Source of the DNA: Stenotrophomonas maltophilia
Lineage (GTDB): Bacteria > Pseudomonadota > Gammaproteobacteria > Xanthomonadales > Xanthomonadaceae
Reading direction: 5' to 3'
DNA length: 54,534 nucleotides
NCBI RefSeq assembly: GCF_013464915.1
Contig: NZ_RAVT01000002.1
Coordinates: forward strand, 37,015 to 91,548
Position numbers and translations under genes: made by a program. Below are positions 33,319 to 42,028 of the stretch, piece after piece. Position 1 is the stretch's first letter. The number at the start of each line of letters is the position of its first letter. The notes beneath the pieces were generated by a model. The model made no database searches. It had not been told where the DNA came from and worked only from the letters and a program-made list of their open reading frames with translations.

Positions 33319-34422
33319 ATGCGCACGGCATTGATCATTGGTGGTTCGCTGGCGGGATTGTCAGCGGCCCTGGCACTGGCCAACGTCGGCGTGGCCTCCA
33401 CCGTGCTCGAGCGAGCACCGGCGCGCGGGCGCGCTGGTGTGGCCATCCGCGCCGGCGGCACTGCCTTGCGGATGGCATTCACCGTACCGGCGAGCCAGCA
33501 GGTGGTGGATGCATTGGGCGGTGATGCCATCGAACAGGCCGTGCTGCCGCATGCGTGGTGGGACGTCTACAGTGCGCTCCGCCAGGCGGCCTGCGTCGAG
33601 CCCGGCATCACGCTGGTGGATGGCGAGGCGGTGGTCACCGTTGGTGAGCGGGTTGACGCGGCATGGGCCCGTAGCGCAGAGGGGCGGGAGTGGACGGCCG
33701 ACCTGCTGATCGGGGCCGATGGCCATCGGAGCGTGGTTCGACGGTGCGTCGCCCCGGAGCAGCCCGAGGCCTGCTACGCAGGCTATCTGGCGTGGCTGGG
33801 GCAACTGGACGTGCCACCCCGGAACGCGCGTGCGCTGAGCGGTGTCGAGTTCCATTCGGCCGGCCACGATGTGCTGGCTATCTACCCGTTGCTGGAGGCT
33901 GCACACGCCATCCCGCGACGCGTGGGGTGGGCGTGGTTCGAAGCGCGCAGCACCCGGCTGTTGCAGACCCTCGGGGCGGTCTGCGAGGACCGGGTGCGGT
34001 TCACGCCGACGGCGGACGCAGTGCCCGCAGACGCCCGCATTGCGTTGGCCAATCGTGCGCGGGTGCAGTGGCCTGCGCCCTGGGGCAAGGCACTTTCGCG
34101 GGCGATCCGGCAGGCGGGCGCGCTGCCGATGCCCATCTCCGAGTACGTCCCCACGCATGTCGCGCGCGGGCGCCTGGCCCTGGTGGGGGACGCTGCGCAT
34201 GCGCAATCGCCGATGACCGGCGCGGGATTCGCTGAGTCCATGCTCGATGCCCTGCACGTGTCACGGGCGTTACGGCTGGAACCCGACGTGGTGGACGCCC
34301 TGGCCCTCTACCAGCAACGGCGCCTGCCCCACATGCGCGAACAGGTGCTGCAGGGCCAGGTCTTCGGGCGTTCCTTCCGCGACGCCACTTCGCCGGGTGC
34401 GGCGCGCCAGCGCTGGGCCTGA
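33319..34422 (+). CDS. FAD-dependent monooxygenase (PHBH-like)
   Basis: 367 residues. N-terminal FAD motif GGSLAGLSAALALANVG followed by VLERA, the DG-type LIGADGHRSVVRR motif in the middle, and the GD motif LALVGDAAHAQSPMTGAGFAESM near the C-terminus, as in single-component aromatic hydroxylases and related oxygenases. It would hydroxylate or oxidise a small, perhaps aromatic, substrate using NAD(P)H and oxygen. It sits 32 bases after the alcohol dehydrogenase. Confidence 0.9.
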   Translation: MRTALIIGGSLAGLSAALALANVGVASTVLERAPARGRAGVAIRAGGTALRMAFTVPASQQVVDALGGDAIEQAVLPHAWWDVYSALRQAACVEPGITLVDGEAVVTVGERVDAAWARSAEGREWTADLLIGADGHRSVVRRCVAPEQPEACYAGYLAWLGQLDVPPRNARALSGVEFHSAGHDVLAIYPLLEAAHAIPRRVGWAWFEARSTRLLQTLGAVCEDRVRFTPTADAVPADARIALANRARVQWPAPWGKALSRAIRQAGALPMPISEYVPTHVARGRLALVGDAAHAQSPMTGAGFAESMLDALHVSRALRLEPDVVDALALYQQRRLPHMREQVLQGQVFGRSFRDATSPGAARQRWA

Positions 34423-34447
34423 CTTCATTCCGAACCGAGACAGAAAC

Positions 34448-34873
34448 ATGTTCAGTCACGTAACCCTTGGCAGCAACGATCTTGTGCGGTCCCGTCGCTT
34501 CTACGACGCCGTAATGGGAGTACTCGGCGCCCGCCCGGCACTCAGCCTCAACTTCAATTCCGAGCGCATCCTCTATCAGCACGCAGGTAGCCTGCTGGTG
34601 CTGGCCACGCCGCTGAACGGCGAAGCTGCCTCGGCGGCCAATGGCGGCACCATCGGCCTGCTCATGGCCAACCCGGCACAGGTGGATGCCTTCCATGCTG
34701 CGGCGCTGGCCAACGGTGGAACCTCGTGCGAGGAACCGCCCGGTGTGCGCGAGACTCCGGCGGGCTCGCTGTATCTGGCCTACCTGCGTGACCCGGACGG
34801 CAACAAGCTGTGCGCGTTCCATACGCTGGCCCATTCTGCCTCCACGCTTGACACTGCGGGGGCGTCGTCGTGA
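34448..34873 (+). CDS. VOC superfamily (glyoxalase/dioxygenase-like) protein
   Basis: 141 residues with the paired beta-alpha-beta-beta-beta fold: FSHVTLGSNDLVRSRRFYDAVMGVLG at the start and SLYLAYLRDPDGNKLCAFH at the end. His4 and the terminal Glu-equivalent region are candidate metal ligands, but the usual Glu near the end is replaced by Cys (NKLCAF), so metal binding may be altered. The family includes glyoxalase I, extradiol dioxygenases and resistance proteins. The stop overlaps the next SDR start. Confidence 0.88.
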   Translation: MFSHVTLGSNDLVRSRRFYDAVMGVLGARPALSLNFNSERILYQHAGSLLVLATPLNGEAASAANGGTIGLLMANPAQVDAFHAAALANGGTSCEEPPGVRETPAGSLYLAYLRDPDGNKLCAFHTLAHSASTLDTAGASS

Positions 34874-35847
34874 TGAGCCTTCAGCGCCCCCTGAACTCCG
34901 GCTTCGACCGGACGAGTTCCGCAGCCGATGTGGTGCGGGGTATCGATCTGCGCGGCAAGCTGGCCATCATCACCGGCGGCCACGGTGGCCTCGGCCTGGA
35001 AACCACCCGGGCCCTGGCCAGCGCCGGCGCAGACGTGCTGGTACTTGCGCGCAACCCGACGGCGGCCCGGGCCACGCTGGCCGATGTGCCCGGGGTGGAG
35101 GTGGACATGCTTGATCTGGCGGACCAGGCCAGCGTGCGTGCCTGTGCCGAGCGCTTCGTCGCCAGCGGACGCAAGGCGGATATCGTGATCTGCAATGCCG
35201 CGGTCATGGCCAACGATGAATCGCGCGTGGGCAACGGTTGGGAATCGCAGTTCGGCACCAACCACCTGGGCCATTTTGCATTGGTCAATCTGCTGTGGCC
35301 GGCCATTGCGCGAGGAGCCCGCATCGTTTCGCTGTCCTCGATGGGACATCACTATTCGCCCATGCGCTGGACGGACCCGCAGTTCGAAACGGGGTACGAC
35401 AAGTGGCTGGCCTATGGGCAGTCCAAGACCGCCATCGCGCTGTTCGCGTTGCACCTGGATGTGCTCGGTCGCGCCGCTGGCGTGCGTTCCTACTCGGTCC
35501 ATCCGGGCAAGATCCACACGGCGCTGCAGCGCCACATGGCACTGGAAGAAATGCAGGCATTGGGCTGGCTTGATGCAGAGGGCCGGTTGATCGACCCCAG
35601 TTTCAAGACGTCCGCTCAAGGTGCGGCGACCACGGTGTGGGCGGCCACATCGTCGCTGCTGGATGGCATTGGTGGGGTGTACTGCGAGGACTGCGACGTC
35701 GCATGGGAGGAAGACCTTCCCGTGCCGAGCGAAGGGGGTGTTCGCCCGTATGCGGTGGACGCCGCGCAGGCAGAACGCCTGTGGCGGCTGTCAGCCGAGC
35801 TGACCGGTATCAATGCTTTCGCTGGCGTGACGCCAAGCGCGGAGTGA
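34873..35847 (+). CDS. SDR family oxidoreductase (retinol-dehydrogenase/WW-domain-oxidoreductase-like)
   Basis: 324 residues. Nucleotide loop GGHGGLGLETTRAL, ARN, CNAA, SLSS, and the active-site YGQSK, with a longer segment before it (HHYSPMRWTDPQFETGYDKW) typical of this SDR branch. It starts at the ATG formed by the last base of the VOC stop and ends overlapping the RarA-like gene (TGATG), so translation is coupled at both ends. Confidence 0.9.
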   Translation: MSLQRPLNSGFDRTSSAADVVRGIDLRGKLAIITGGHGGLGLETTRALASAGADVLVLARNPTAARATLADVPGVEVDMLDLADQASVRACAERFVASGRKADIVICNAAVMANDESRVGNGWESQFGTNHLGHFALVNLLWPAIARGARIVSLSSMGHHYSPMRWTDPQFETGYDKWLAYGQSKTAIALFALHLDVLGRAAGVRSYSVHPGKIHTALQRHMALEEMQALGWLDAEGRLIDPSFKTSAQGAATTVWAATSSLLDGIGGVYCEDCDVAWEEDLPVPSEGGVRPYAVDAAQAERLWRLSAELTGINAFAGVTPSAE

Positions 35848-36908
35848 TGTCGGAGGCACGCGCCCCCTTGGCCGAACGGCTGCGCCCGGTATCGCTTGCC
35901 GGCGTTGTCGGGCAGTCCCATCTGCTGGCGGATGGACAGCCGCTGCAGCGGGCACTGGAAGCAGGCCTGCCACGTTCGATCATCCTGTGGGGGCCGCCGG
36001 GGTGTGGCAAGACCAGTATCGCGCAACTGCTACTGGGGGCATCGGGGCATCGGCACACATCGCTGCCTGCAGCGGTGATGACACCCTCCGAACTGGGCCG
36101 GGCGCTGGCCGTGGCCAGCCACCAGACCGGGCGCGGCCACCTGCTGTTCGTCGACGAGGTTCATCGTCTGGACCGTGCCACGCAGGATGTGCTGGTACGT
36201 CATCTGCAGGGCAACGACGCCCGCTTGCTCGCTGCCACCACCGAGAATCCGTCGTTCCAGCTGCGACCGTCACTGCTTCAGCGCTGCGACGTTCATGTAC
36301 TGCAGCCGCTGCAGCCGATCCACATCATCGGACAACTGCGGCGTGCGCTGGTGGATGGGATGCAGGGACTGGCCCACTTCGATCTGAAGATCGACGACGA
36401 CGTTCTGGGCGCCATCGCCGTTCGCGCCGATGGAGATCTGCGCAGGGCGCTGAATGCTCTGGAGATCGTGGCGGATCTGGCGCCTGCGGATGGTCGGATC
36501 CCCCATTCGTTGCTGGATGACGCGCTGCCCCGCCAGGTGCGCCGCTTCGACAAGCAGGGGGAATTGTTCTACGACCAGATATCCGCGGCGTTCAAGTCGG
36601 TGCGCAGCACGAATCCTGACGCGGCCCTGTACTGGACCTGCCGGATGCTGGATGGAGGCTGCGATCCACGGTACCTGGCCCGCAACCTGAGCAAGATGGC
36701 CATCGAGGACATCGGCCTGTCCGACCCGAGAGCACAGACCAGGGCCCTGGAGGCCTGGAAGGTGCTGGAGCGATTCGGCGACGAACTGGGCGCGGCCGCA
36801 CTGGCCAACACGGCGCTGTACCTGGGGGCCACCCACAAATCCAACGCCACGGTGATGGCGTGGCTGAACGCGCGCTCGCGCAGCGGGTCACGTGCGGACG
36901 CTGGCTGA
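35847..36908 (+). CDS. RarA/MgsA-like AAA+ ATPase lacking the usual C-terminal domain
   Basis: 353 residues. Walker A GPPGCGKTS, Walker B LLFVDEVHRLD, sensor 1 ATTENPSF, Arg-finger region RPSLLQRCDVH (LLQR in place of LLSR), sensor 2 GDLRRALNALE, then the tetramerisation-type segment FDKQGELFYDQISAAFKSVRSTNPDAALYW. E. coli RarA is about 447 residues; this protein stops after KSNATVMAWLNARSRSGS and so misses roughly the last 100. RarA-family clamp-loader-like ATPases act at stalled replication forks. It is translationally coupled behind a metabolic SDR, an unusual place. Confidence 0.88.
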   Translation: MSEARAPLAERLRPVSLAGVVGQSHLLADGQPLQRALEAGLPRSIILWGPPGCGKTSIAQLLLGASGHRHTSLPAAVMTPSELGRALAVASHQTGRGHLLFVDEVHRLDRATQDVLVRHLQGNDARLLAATTENPSFQLRPSLLQRCDVHVLQPLQPIHIIGQLRRALVDGMQGLAHFDLKIDDDVLGAIAVRADGDLRRALNALEIVADLAPADGRIPHSLLDDALPRQVRRFDKQGELFYDQISAAFKSVRSTNPDAALYWTCRMLDGGCDPRYLARNLSKMAIEDIGLSDPRAQTRALEAWKVLERFGDELGAAALANTALYLGATHKSNATVMAWLNARSRSGSRADAG

Positions 36909-37057
36909 GTGATTGCGGTCAGACACGCATGGCCTGAGCGTTGCACGCGGCGCCTAATGACCTGAACACGACGCTTGCGGCCATGGCATGGAATCCAATG
37001 CCCACCGCGGCTGTTTCAACCCGCGCACGATGTGCGCCTCAACAAGGTGAATGTGAG

Positions 37058-37855
37058 ATGCAACTTGGTATCCAGAACAAGGTCGCCGTGGTTACCGGTG
37101 CGACCCAGGGCATCGGCTATGCCATCGCCAGTACGTTGCTGGCGGAGGGCGCTACGGTGGTGGTGAATGGCCGCAGGAGCGACCAGGTGGACCAGGCTGT
37201 TGCGCGGCTGAAGGCCGAGCGCGGCGCCGCAGCACCCGTGCAGGGCGTGGTTGCGGACCTGGCCAGCGCGGCGGGTTGCAACGTGCTGCTGGCACAGGTT
37301 CCGGCGTGCGACATCCTGGTCAACAACGCCGCTGTCTTCGAAACCGCAGACTTTTTCGAGATTGCCGATGACACGTGGGACACCTACTGGGCGGTGAACA
37401 TCATGGCTGGCATGCGCCTTGCGCGATCGTACCTCCCGGCCATGGCAGGCAAGGCCTGGGGCAGGGTGGTCTTCATCGGCTCGGAGTGCGGCATCAGCAC
37501 GCCTCCCGACATGTTGCACTACGCAACCACCAAGACCGCGCTGCTGGGTCTCTCGCGTGGCATGGCCAAGCGCATGGCCGGTACTGGCGTGACCGTCAAC
37601 GCGGTGCTGCCGGGGCCGACCCTGAGCGAAGGTGTGGAGGCGATGTTGCAGGATGAGATCCGCCGGACCGGCAAGAGCATCGAGGAGCAGGGCGCAGCGC
37701 TGGTGAAGGCCATGCGGCCTTCGTCGATCACCGAGCGCTTCCAGACTGCGCAGGAAGTGGCCAGCCTGGTTGCCTACACCTGCTCCATCCTCGCATCCGG
37801 CACCACCGGCGCCGCGCTGCGTGCGGATGGTGGCGTGGCTGACACGCCATTCTGA
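37058..37855 (+). CDS. Short-chain dehydrogenase/reductase
   Basis: 265 residues with GATQGIGYAIAS, NGRRSDQ (Arg after the second strand), NNAA, GSECGIS and the active-site YATTK; the end ADGGVADTPF is typical. The ATG at 37058 has AAGGTG upstream and is preferred to the longer frame from 36941. It is convergent with the AraC gene at 37874 and probably transcribed on its own from the 149-base gap after the RarA-like gene. Confidence 0.9.
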   Translation: MQLGIQNKVAVVTGATQGIGYAIASTLLAEGATVVVNGRRSDQVDQAVARLKAERGAAAPVQGVVADLASAAGCNVLLAQVPACDILVNNAAVFETADFFEIADDTWDTYWAVNIMAGMRLARSYLPAMAGKAWGRVVFIGSECGISTPPDMLHYATTKTALLGLSRGMAKRMAGTGVTVNAVLPGPTLSEGVEAMLQDEIRRTGKSIEEQGAALVKAMRPSSITERFQTAQEVASLVAYTCSILASGTTGAALRADGGVADTPF

Positions 37856-37873
37856 TGCTCCTGGCTGCCGCCG

Positions 37874-38803
37874 TCAGTCCGCATCGATGCGGGTGCGGAC
37901 CTGACGGCGATAGCGGCCCGGTGCGACGTCCATCACCCGGGTAAAGGCTGCGATGAAGGAGAACTCGGAGCTGTAGCCCACGTCTGCCGCGATGCGTGCC
38001 AGCGTCTGCTGGGTGCTGCGCAGGCGGGAAGCGGCCAACAGCATGCGCCAGTTGGTCAGGTACTCGATGGGCGAAACGCCCATCAGCTGCTTGAAGCGGC
38101 CGGCGTAGACCGTGCGTGACATGGCCGCGATGCTGGCAAGATCGTCCAGCCGCCAGGTACGGGCTGGCTCGCCGTGCATGGCGCGGATGCTGTCGGCGAT
38201 ACGTGGGTCGGTCATGGCCTGCATCCAGCCGGGCGGCAGGGCAGGGTGCTCGGAGGACAGGAACAGGCGGAGCATCTCCACCAGCATCAGATGGGCAAGG
38301 TGCTCGACCACCAGCGCAGCCCCCGGGCGTGGCTGTACCAGTTCTTCGGCAAGGCGGGCCAGCGCACGGCGCAACAGGATGGCCTCGCTGTCGCCATGTG
38401 ACACCTGCACGATACCGGGCAAGGGGTCGAGGACGCGCACCGCATCGGTATCGGCGAAGCGGAAGCTGCCGCTGACGATCAGGTGGTCGCCGCCACCGTG
38501 CAGCGTCCTGCGGCCAGTGGCTTCGAGGTCGAGCACCGAGGCGGCATCAACAGGGGCGAGTTGAGGGTCGCTGCAAAGGACATACGAGCCGGCTTTGCTG
38601 AGCAGGAAGCAGTCACCTTCCTGCAGGTGCTGCGCCTGTTGGCCGCCATCTGCGGAGATCCAGCATTCCCCGCGCTCGACGGCACAGAACTTGATGCCCT
38701 GCCGGTTGGGAAAACGCAGTGACCATGGGCCCGCCACATCCAGCGCTGCGGTACGCGTATGGGTGGGGCGCAGCAGGGTTAGTACTTCAGACAGAGGATC
38801 CAT
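37874..38803 (-). CDS. AraC family regulator with cupin-type sensor domain (paralogue 2)
   Basis: 309 residues. N-terminal cupin region with LQEGDCFLLSKAGS; C-terminal helix-turn-helix pair from WRLDDLASIAAMSRTVYAGRFKQLMGVSPIEYLTNWRMLL to ADVGYSSEFSFIAAFTRVMDVAPGRYRR. Related to the regulator at 29258 along its length. ATG 38803 is preferred (MDPLSEVLTLLRP aligns with the paralogue start); the longer frame adds a Cys/Arg-rich non-homologous stretch. It is divergent from the Aae-like efflux operon and probably controls it. Confidence 0.9.
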   Translation of the reverse strand: MDPLSEVLTLLRPTHTRTAALDVAGPWSLRFPNRQGIKFCAVERGECWISADGGQQAQHLQEGDCFLLSKAGSYVLCSDPQLAPVDAASVLDLEATGRRTLHGGGDHLIVSGSFRFADTDAVRVLDPLPGIVQVSHGDSEAILLRRALARLAEELVQPRPGAALVVEHLAHLMLVEMLRLFLSSEHPALPPGWMQAMTDPRIADSIRAMHGEPARTWRLDDLASIAAMSRTVYAGRFKQLMGVSPIEYLTNWRMLLAASRLRSTQQTLARIAADVGYSSEFSFIAAFTRVMDVAPGRYRRQVRTRIDAD

Positions 38804-39066
38804 GCACCAGAACGGCAACAGAAGGGCCGCACATAGCGTACCGCGCCAACCCCGTCTCCGGCGCGAAGCGGGCGGACGATTGCACATCAACCACGAACGG
38901 TGGCGAATGGTACAGCCCGTGTTCCGTTCCTAGAATTTCCGGCTGGACGTGCCGGTCGCCGGCCTGCGTCCCGGTCCATCTTTCCACCTCGGCGGCATGG
39001 CGCTTGCCGCCCTGCGCCTTCCGGGCCCTTCCTCGTGAACCCACTTCCAGAATTGCGGTGGCCGGC
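38804..39066. promoter_or_regulatory. Divergent promoter region, AraC regulator / efflux operon
   Basis: 263 bases without a credible gene. A TAGAAT hexamer at 38931-38936 is a possible -10 element for the efflux operon, but no good -35 can be assigned. An open frame crosses the region in the efflux-gene frame but lacks the family's N-terminal sequence. Confidence 0.35.
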
Positions 39067-40917
39067 ATGAATGCGGCGGCCACCCTGTTGTTCGCATTGA
39101 AGCTCTATGTGGCCTGCATGTTGGCGTTCGTCGCCTCCGTGCACCTCGGGCTGGAGCAGAATTACTGGGCCAGCGTGACCTGCGTCGCGTTGGCCAATCC
39201 AATCTCGGCCAATGTCCGCTCCAAAGCGCTGTACCGTCTACTGGGCACCCTCGGTGCCGGCGTGACTGCGCTGGCCATCGGCGGCCTGTTCGGCATTCTT
39301 TCCTTCCCAGTGGTGCTGGCCAGTGGTGTGGTTGCCACGCTGGGCTTCACCGTGGCGGCGGCCAACCGCACCCCACGGGCATATGCGCTGCAGTTGTTTG
39401 CCGTCACGTTGTGCCTGATCGCCGTGGGCAACGTGGAACACCCGGGGCGCCTGTTCGACATCGCGCTGCTGCGCGTCACCGAGATCTGCATCGGCATCGC
39501 CGCGATCACCCTGGTCGACGGCCTGGCGCCAACCGCGTTGGGCCCTTCGGTGAGAACCCGACTGCGCCGCTGGTTGCCAGAGGTCAGGCAGTGGCTGGAC
39601 GACGCAGTCGCTGGCAACGTGGCCACGGACGTGGCTGCGCAGCATCGGCTCAAGGCCGTGGCCGACCTTTCGGCGCTCTCGCTGGTGGCTGAGCAGCTGC
39701 GTTTCGACAGCACGGTAAGCAATCGCCAGCACAGGCTGCTGTTTGCGCTTCAGCGGCGGCTGGCGCGTCTTGTGCCCTTGATCGGAGCGTTGGAAGCGAC
39801 GACCGCGGGCAGCTCGCGCCTGCATGACCCGGCCTGGCGCGCGCGCATCGTGGCAACCCGCCAGCGCGACCTGGCGCGTGCACAGCAGGCATGGACCGAT
39901 ATCCAGGTGCTGGATGATGCCCTGGAGAAGGGCGACCCGCTGCCGCCGCATCTGGAGCGCAGCCTGGCCACGAGCCAGCCACTGCCGCTCGCGCCGGATC
40001 ATCATCACGCACTCCGCATCGGCGGTGGCTGCGCCCTCGCGTATGCGCTGATCTGCCTGCTGTGGTGGGCCACCGGCTGGGCACAGGGGCCGAACATGCT
40101 GATCATGGGTACCGTGACGCTGGCCTTCTTCGGCATCTTCGATGGCGCCAACCTGGCCGCGATGAAGTTCGGTCGCTTCGCCGCGTTGTCGGTCGCGTTG
40201 TCGGTGGTACTGGGATACCTGCTTCTACCCATGGCCCAGAGCTTCACTGGATTCGCACTTGCGTGTGCACTGGTGATCCTGCCATTGGCGGTGTGGAGCA
40301 TCGAGGAGCCGCTGGCGATCCTGCTGCTGGCGCTGACACTCAGTAATGCAGGTCTGGCCAGTCACTACCAGCCCCAGGACTTCGGCACCTTCCTGGACAT
40401 GGCCGCAGGAACCCTGATCGGCATCTTCATCGGCTTCTTCTGCCTGCTGCTGGTCAAGCGCATGGGCGCCGAAGCGGCCTCGAAGCGATTGCAGGAGGAC
40501 GGGCGGCAGGACCTGGCGACGCTGAGCCGGACCGCGGATCGCGACGTAGAGGACGCCTTCCTTGAGCGCGATCTCGATCGCATCGGGCAGCTTGGCGCTC
40601 GTGCCACAGGCGCGAATGCGGTGGCAGCAGCGCACCTGTTTCGGCAGCTTCGCCTGGGCCACAGCCTGGTACACCTGCAACGTGCCACCCACTATGTGGC
40701 AGGGATCGAACGCGACTTGCTGGATGCGCTGATGCGTCGACTCCACCGTGAACTGGCGGGCGCAGCGTCGCCCGGAATGCTGGGCGATCACCTCGACCGG
40801 GTGCTGCGACGCGACATCCTGCTGGGCAGCCGCGAAGGCGAAGTACTGACCGATGCTCTGGTTCACCTGCGCCTGGCCCTGGAGCCGGTGCCGGCACAGA
40901 ACGGAGAGGCAGCATGA
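39067..40917 (+). CDS. FUSC/AaeB-like aromatic acid exporter subunit
   Basis: 616 residues: two blocks of about six membrane helices (roughly residues 5-165 and 320-460) separated by a cytoplasmic region, the FUSC/AaeB layout. The start NAAATLLFALKLYVACMLAFVASVHLGL and NYWASVTCVALANP are typical. AaeB-type pumps export hydroxylated aromatic carboxylic acids using the proton gradient. ATG 39067 begins the first helix. It overlaps the DUF1656 gene by ATGA; the four-gene order FUSC, DUF1656, HlyD, outer-membrane factor forms a complete export system. Confidence 0.9.
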   Translation: MNAAATLLFALKLYVACMLAFVASVHLGLEQNYWASVTCVALANPISANVRSKALYRLLGTLGAGVTALAIGGLFGILSFPVVLASGVVATLGFTVAAANRTPRAYALQLFAVTLCLIAVGNVEHPGRLFDIALLRVTEICIGIAAITLVDGLAPTALGPSVRTRLRRWLPEVRQWLDDAVAGNVATDVAAQHRLKAVADLSALSLVAEQLRFDSTVSNRQHRLLFALQRRLARLVPLIGALEATTAGSSRLHDPAWRARIVATRQRDLARAQQAWTDIQVLDDALEKGDPLPPHLERSLATSQPLPLAPDHHHALRIGGGCALAYALICLLWWATGWAQGPNMLIMGTVTLAFFGIFDGANLAAMKFGRFAALSVALSVVLGYLLLPMAQSFTGFALACALVILPLAVWSIEEPLAILLLALTLSNAGLASHYQPQDFGTFLDMAAGTLIGIFIGFFCLLLVKRMGAEAASKRLQEDGRQDLATLSRTADRDVEDAFLERDLDRIGQLGARATGANAVAAAHLFRQLRLGHSLVHLQRATHYVAGIERDLLDALMRRLHRELAGAASPGMLGDHLDRVLRRDILLGSREGEVLTDALVHLRLALEPVPAQNGEAA

Positions 40918-41132
40918 TCGGAGAGCTCGACCTGGCTGGACTGTTTGTCTCGCCGTTGCTGCCGTGCCTGCTGATCGGATTTGTGCTGCGCATCGCATTG
41001 TCGCGCGTGCTGGATCGGATTGGCGCCTACCGGCTGCTTGGCAATCGCCCCCTGTTCGACCTGTCGCTGCTGGTGATGCTCGTTGGCGCGCTCATGGTTC
41101 TCTTTCCGCTTGTCTGGCGCACATCGTCATGA
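40914..41132 (+). CDS. DUF1656 (AaeX-like) small membrane protein
   Basis: 72 residues with two membrane helices (about 9-29 and 43-64). DUF1656 proteins such as AaeX accompany FUSC-type exporters in one operon; the role is thought to be accessory. It overlaps both neighbours by 4 bp, which fixes the start and end. Confidence 0.9.
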   Translation: MIGELDLAGLFVSPLLPCLLIGFVLRIALSRVLDRIGAYRLLGNRPLFDLSLLVMLVGALMVLFPLVWRTSS

Positions 41133-42028
41133 AGAATCTGCAACCCCTGCTGCTTGCCGTTGCCCGGCAGGCCCTTACCCTCATGTTCAGTGCCATTGCT
41201 GCGTTCGTGGCCTGGCACATCTACAGCTACTACATCAGTGCGCCACAGACCCGTGACGGCAAGATCCGCGCTGACGTGGTTGCATTGGCCACCGAGGTCT
41301 CTGGCCGCGTCTCTGAAGTACATGTGAGAGACAACCAGCAGGTGCAGCGTGGGCAGGTCCTGTTCGTGCTGGACCGTGACCGCCTCGCCAATGCCCTGGA
41401 ACGGGCGGACGCCGCGGTGGCACTGGCTGCGGAGCGATCCCGCTCTGCGCGCCGTGAGGCGTCGCGCTACGGTGGATTGGTCGGCGTAGCATCCGACCAG
41501 GACATCGCTGCCCGCCGCACGCAGGCTGAAGAGGCGGCGGCCAGTCATCGCCAGGCCATCGCTGAGCGGGACCTGGCGCGCTTGAATCTTGAAAGCGCTA
41601 CCGTGCGTTCGCCGGTGAACGGCACCATCAGCAATTTCTCGTTGCGCCCCGGCACCTACGCCAGCGCAGGCCAGCCGTTGGTGAGCATCGTCGACAGCGA
41701 GAGCTATCACGTCGCAGGCTACTTCGAGGAGACCAAATTGCCACGCATCCATCCAGGTGCACCGGTCCTGGTCCATGTGATGGGTGAGGCCGCCACGTTG
41801 CGTGGCCACGTTGTCGGCCTGGCACCGGGCATCGATGACCGTGAGCGTGTGACTGCAAATGGCACCCTGCTGGCGAACGTCAATCCGACGTTCACCTGGA
41901 TCCGGCTGGCCCAACGCATTCCAGTGCGGGTCGAACTGGATGAAATCCCTGAAGGGATGGCGATGATCGCGGGGCGCACCGCCACGGTGACCCTGATCGA
42001 AGACGATTCGCAGGGGAGGGCCCCATGA
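41129..42028 (+). CDS. HlyD family membrane-fusion (periplasmic adaptor) protein
   Basis: 299 residues: one N-terminal membrane anchor (about residues 8-31), biotinyl-lipoyl half-motifs GRVSEVHVRDNQQVQRGQVLF and ATVRSPVNGTISNFSLRPGTYASAGQPL around a coiled-coil hairpin rich in A, E and R, and a beta-barrel domain. It joins the FUSC pump to the outer-membrane factor, as AaeA does. It overlaps both neighbours by 4 bp. Confidence 0.93.
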   Translation: MKNLQPLLLAVARQALTLMFSAIAAFVAWHIYSYYISAPQTRDGKIRADVVALATEVSGRVSEVHVRDNQQVQRGQVLFVLDRDRLANALERADAAVALAAERSRSARREASRYGGLVGVASDQDIAARRTQAEEAAASHRQAIAERDLARLNLESATVRSPVNGTISNFSLRPGTYASAGQPLVSIVDSESYHVAGYFEETKLPRIHPGAPVLVHVMGEAATLRGHVVGLAPGIDDRERVTANGTLLANVNPTFTWIRLAQRIPVRVELDEIPEGMAMIAGRTATVTLIEDDSQGRAP

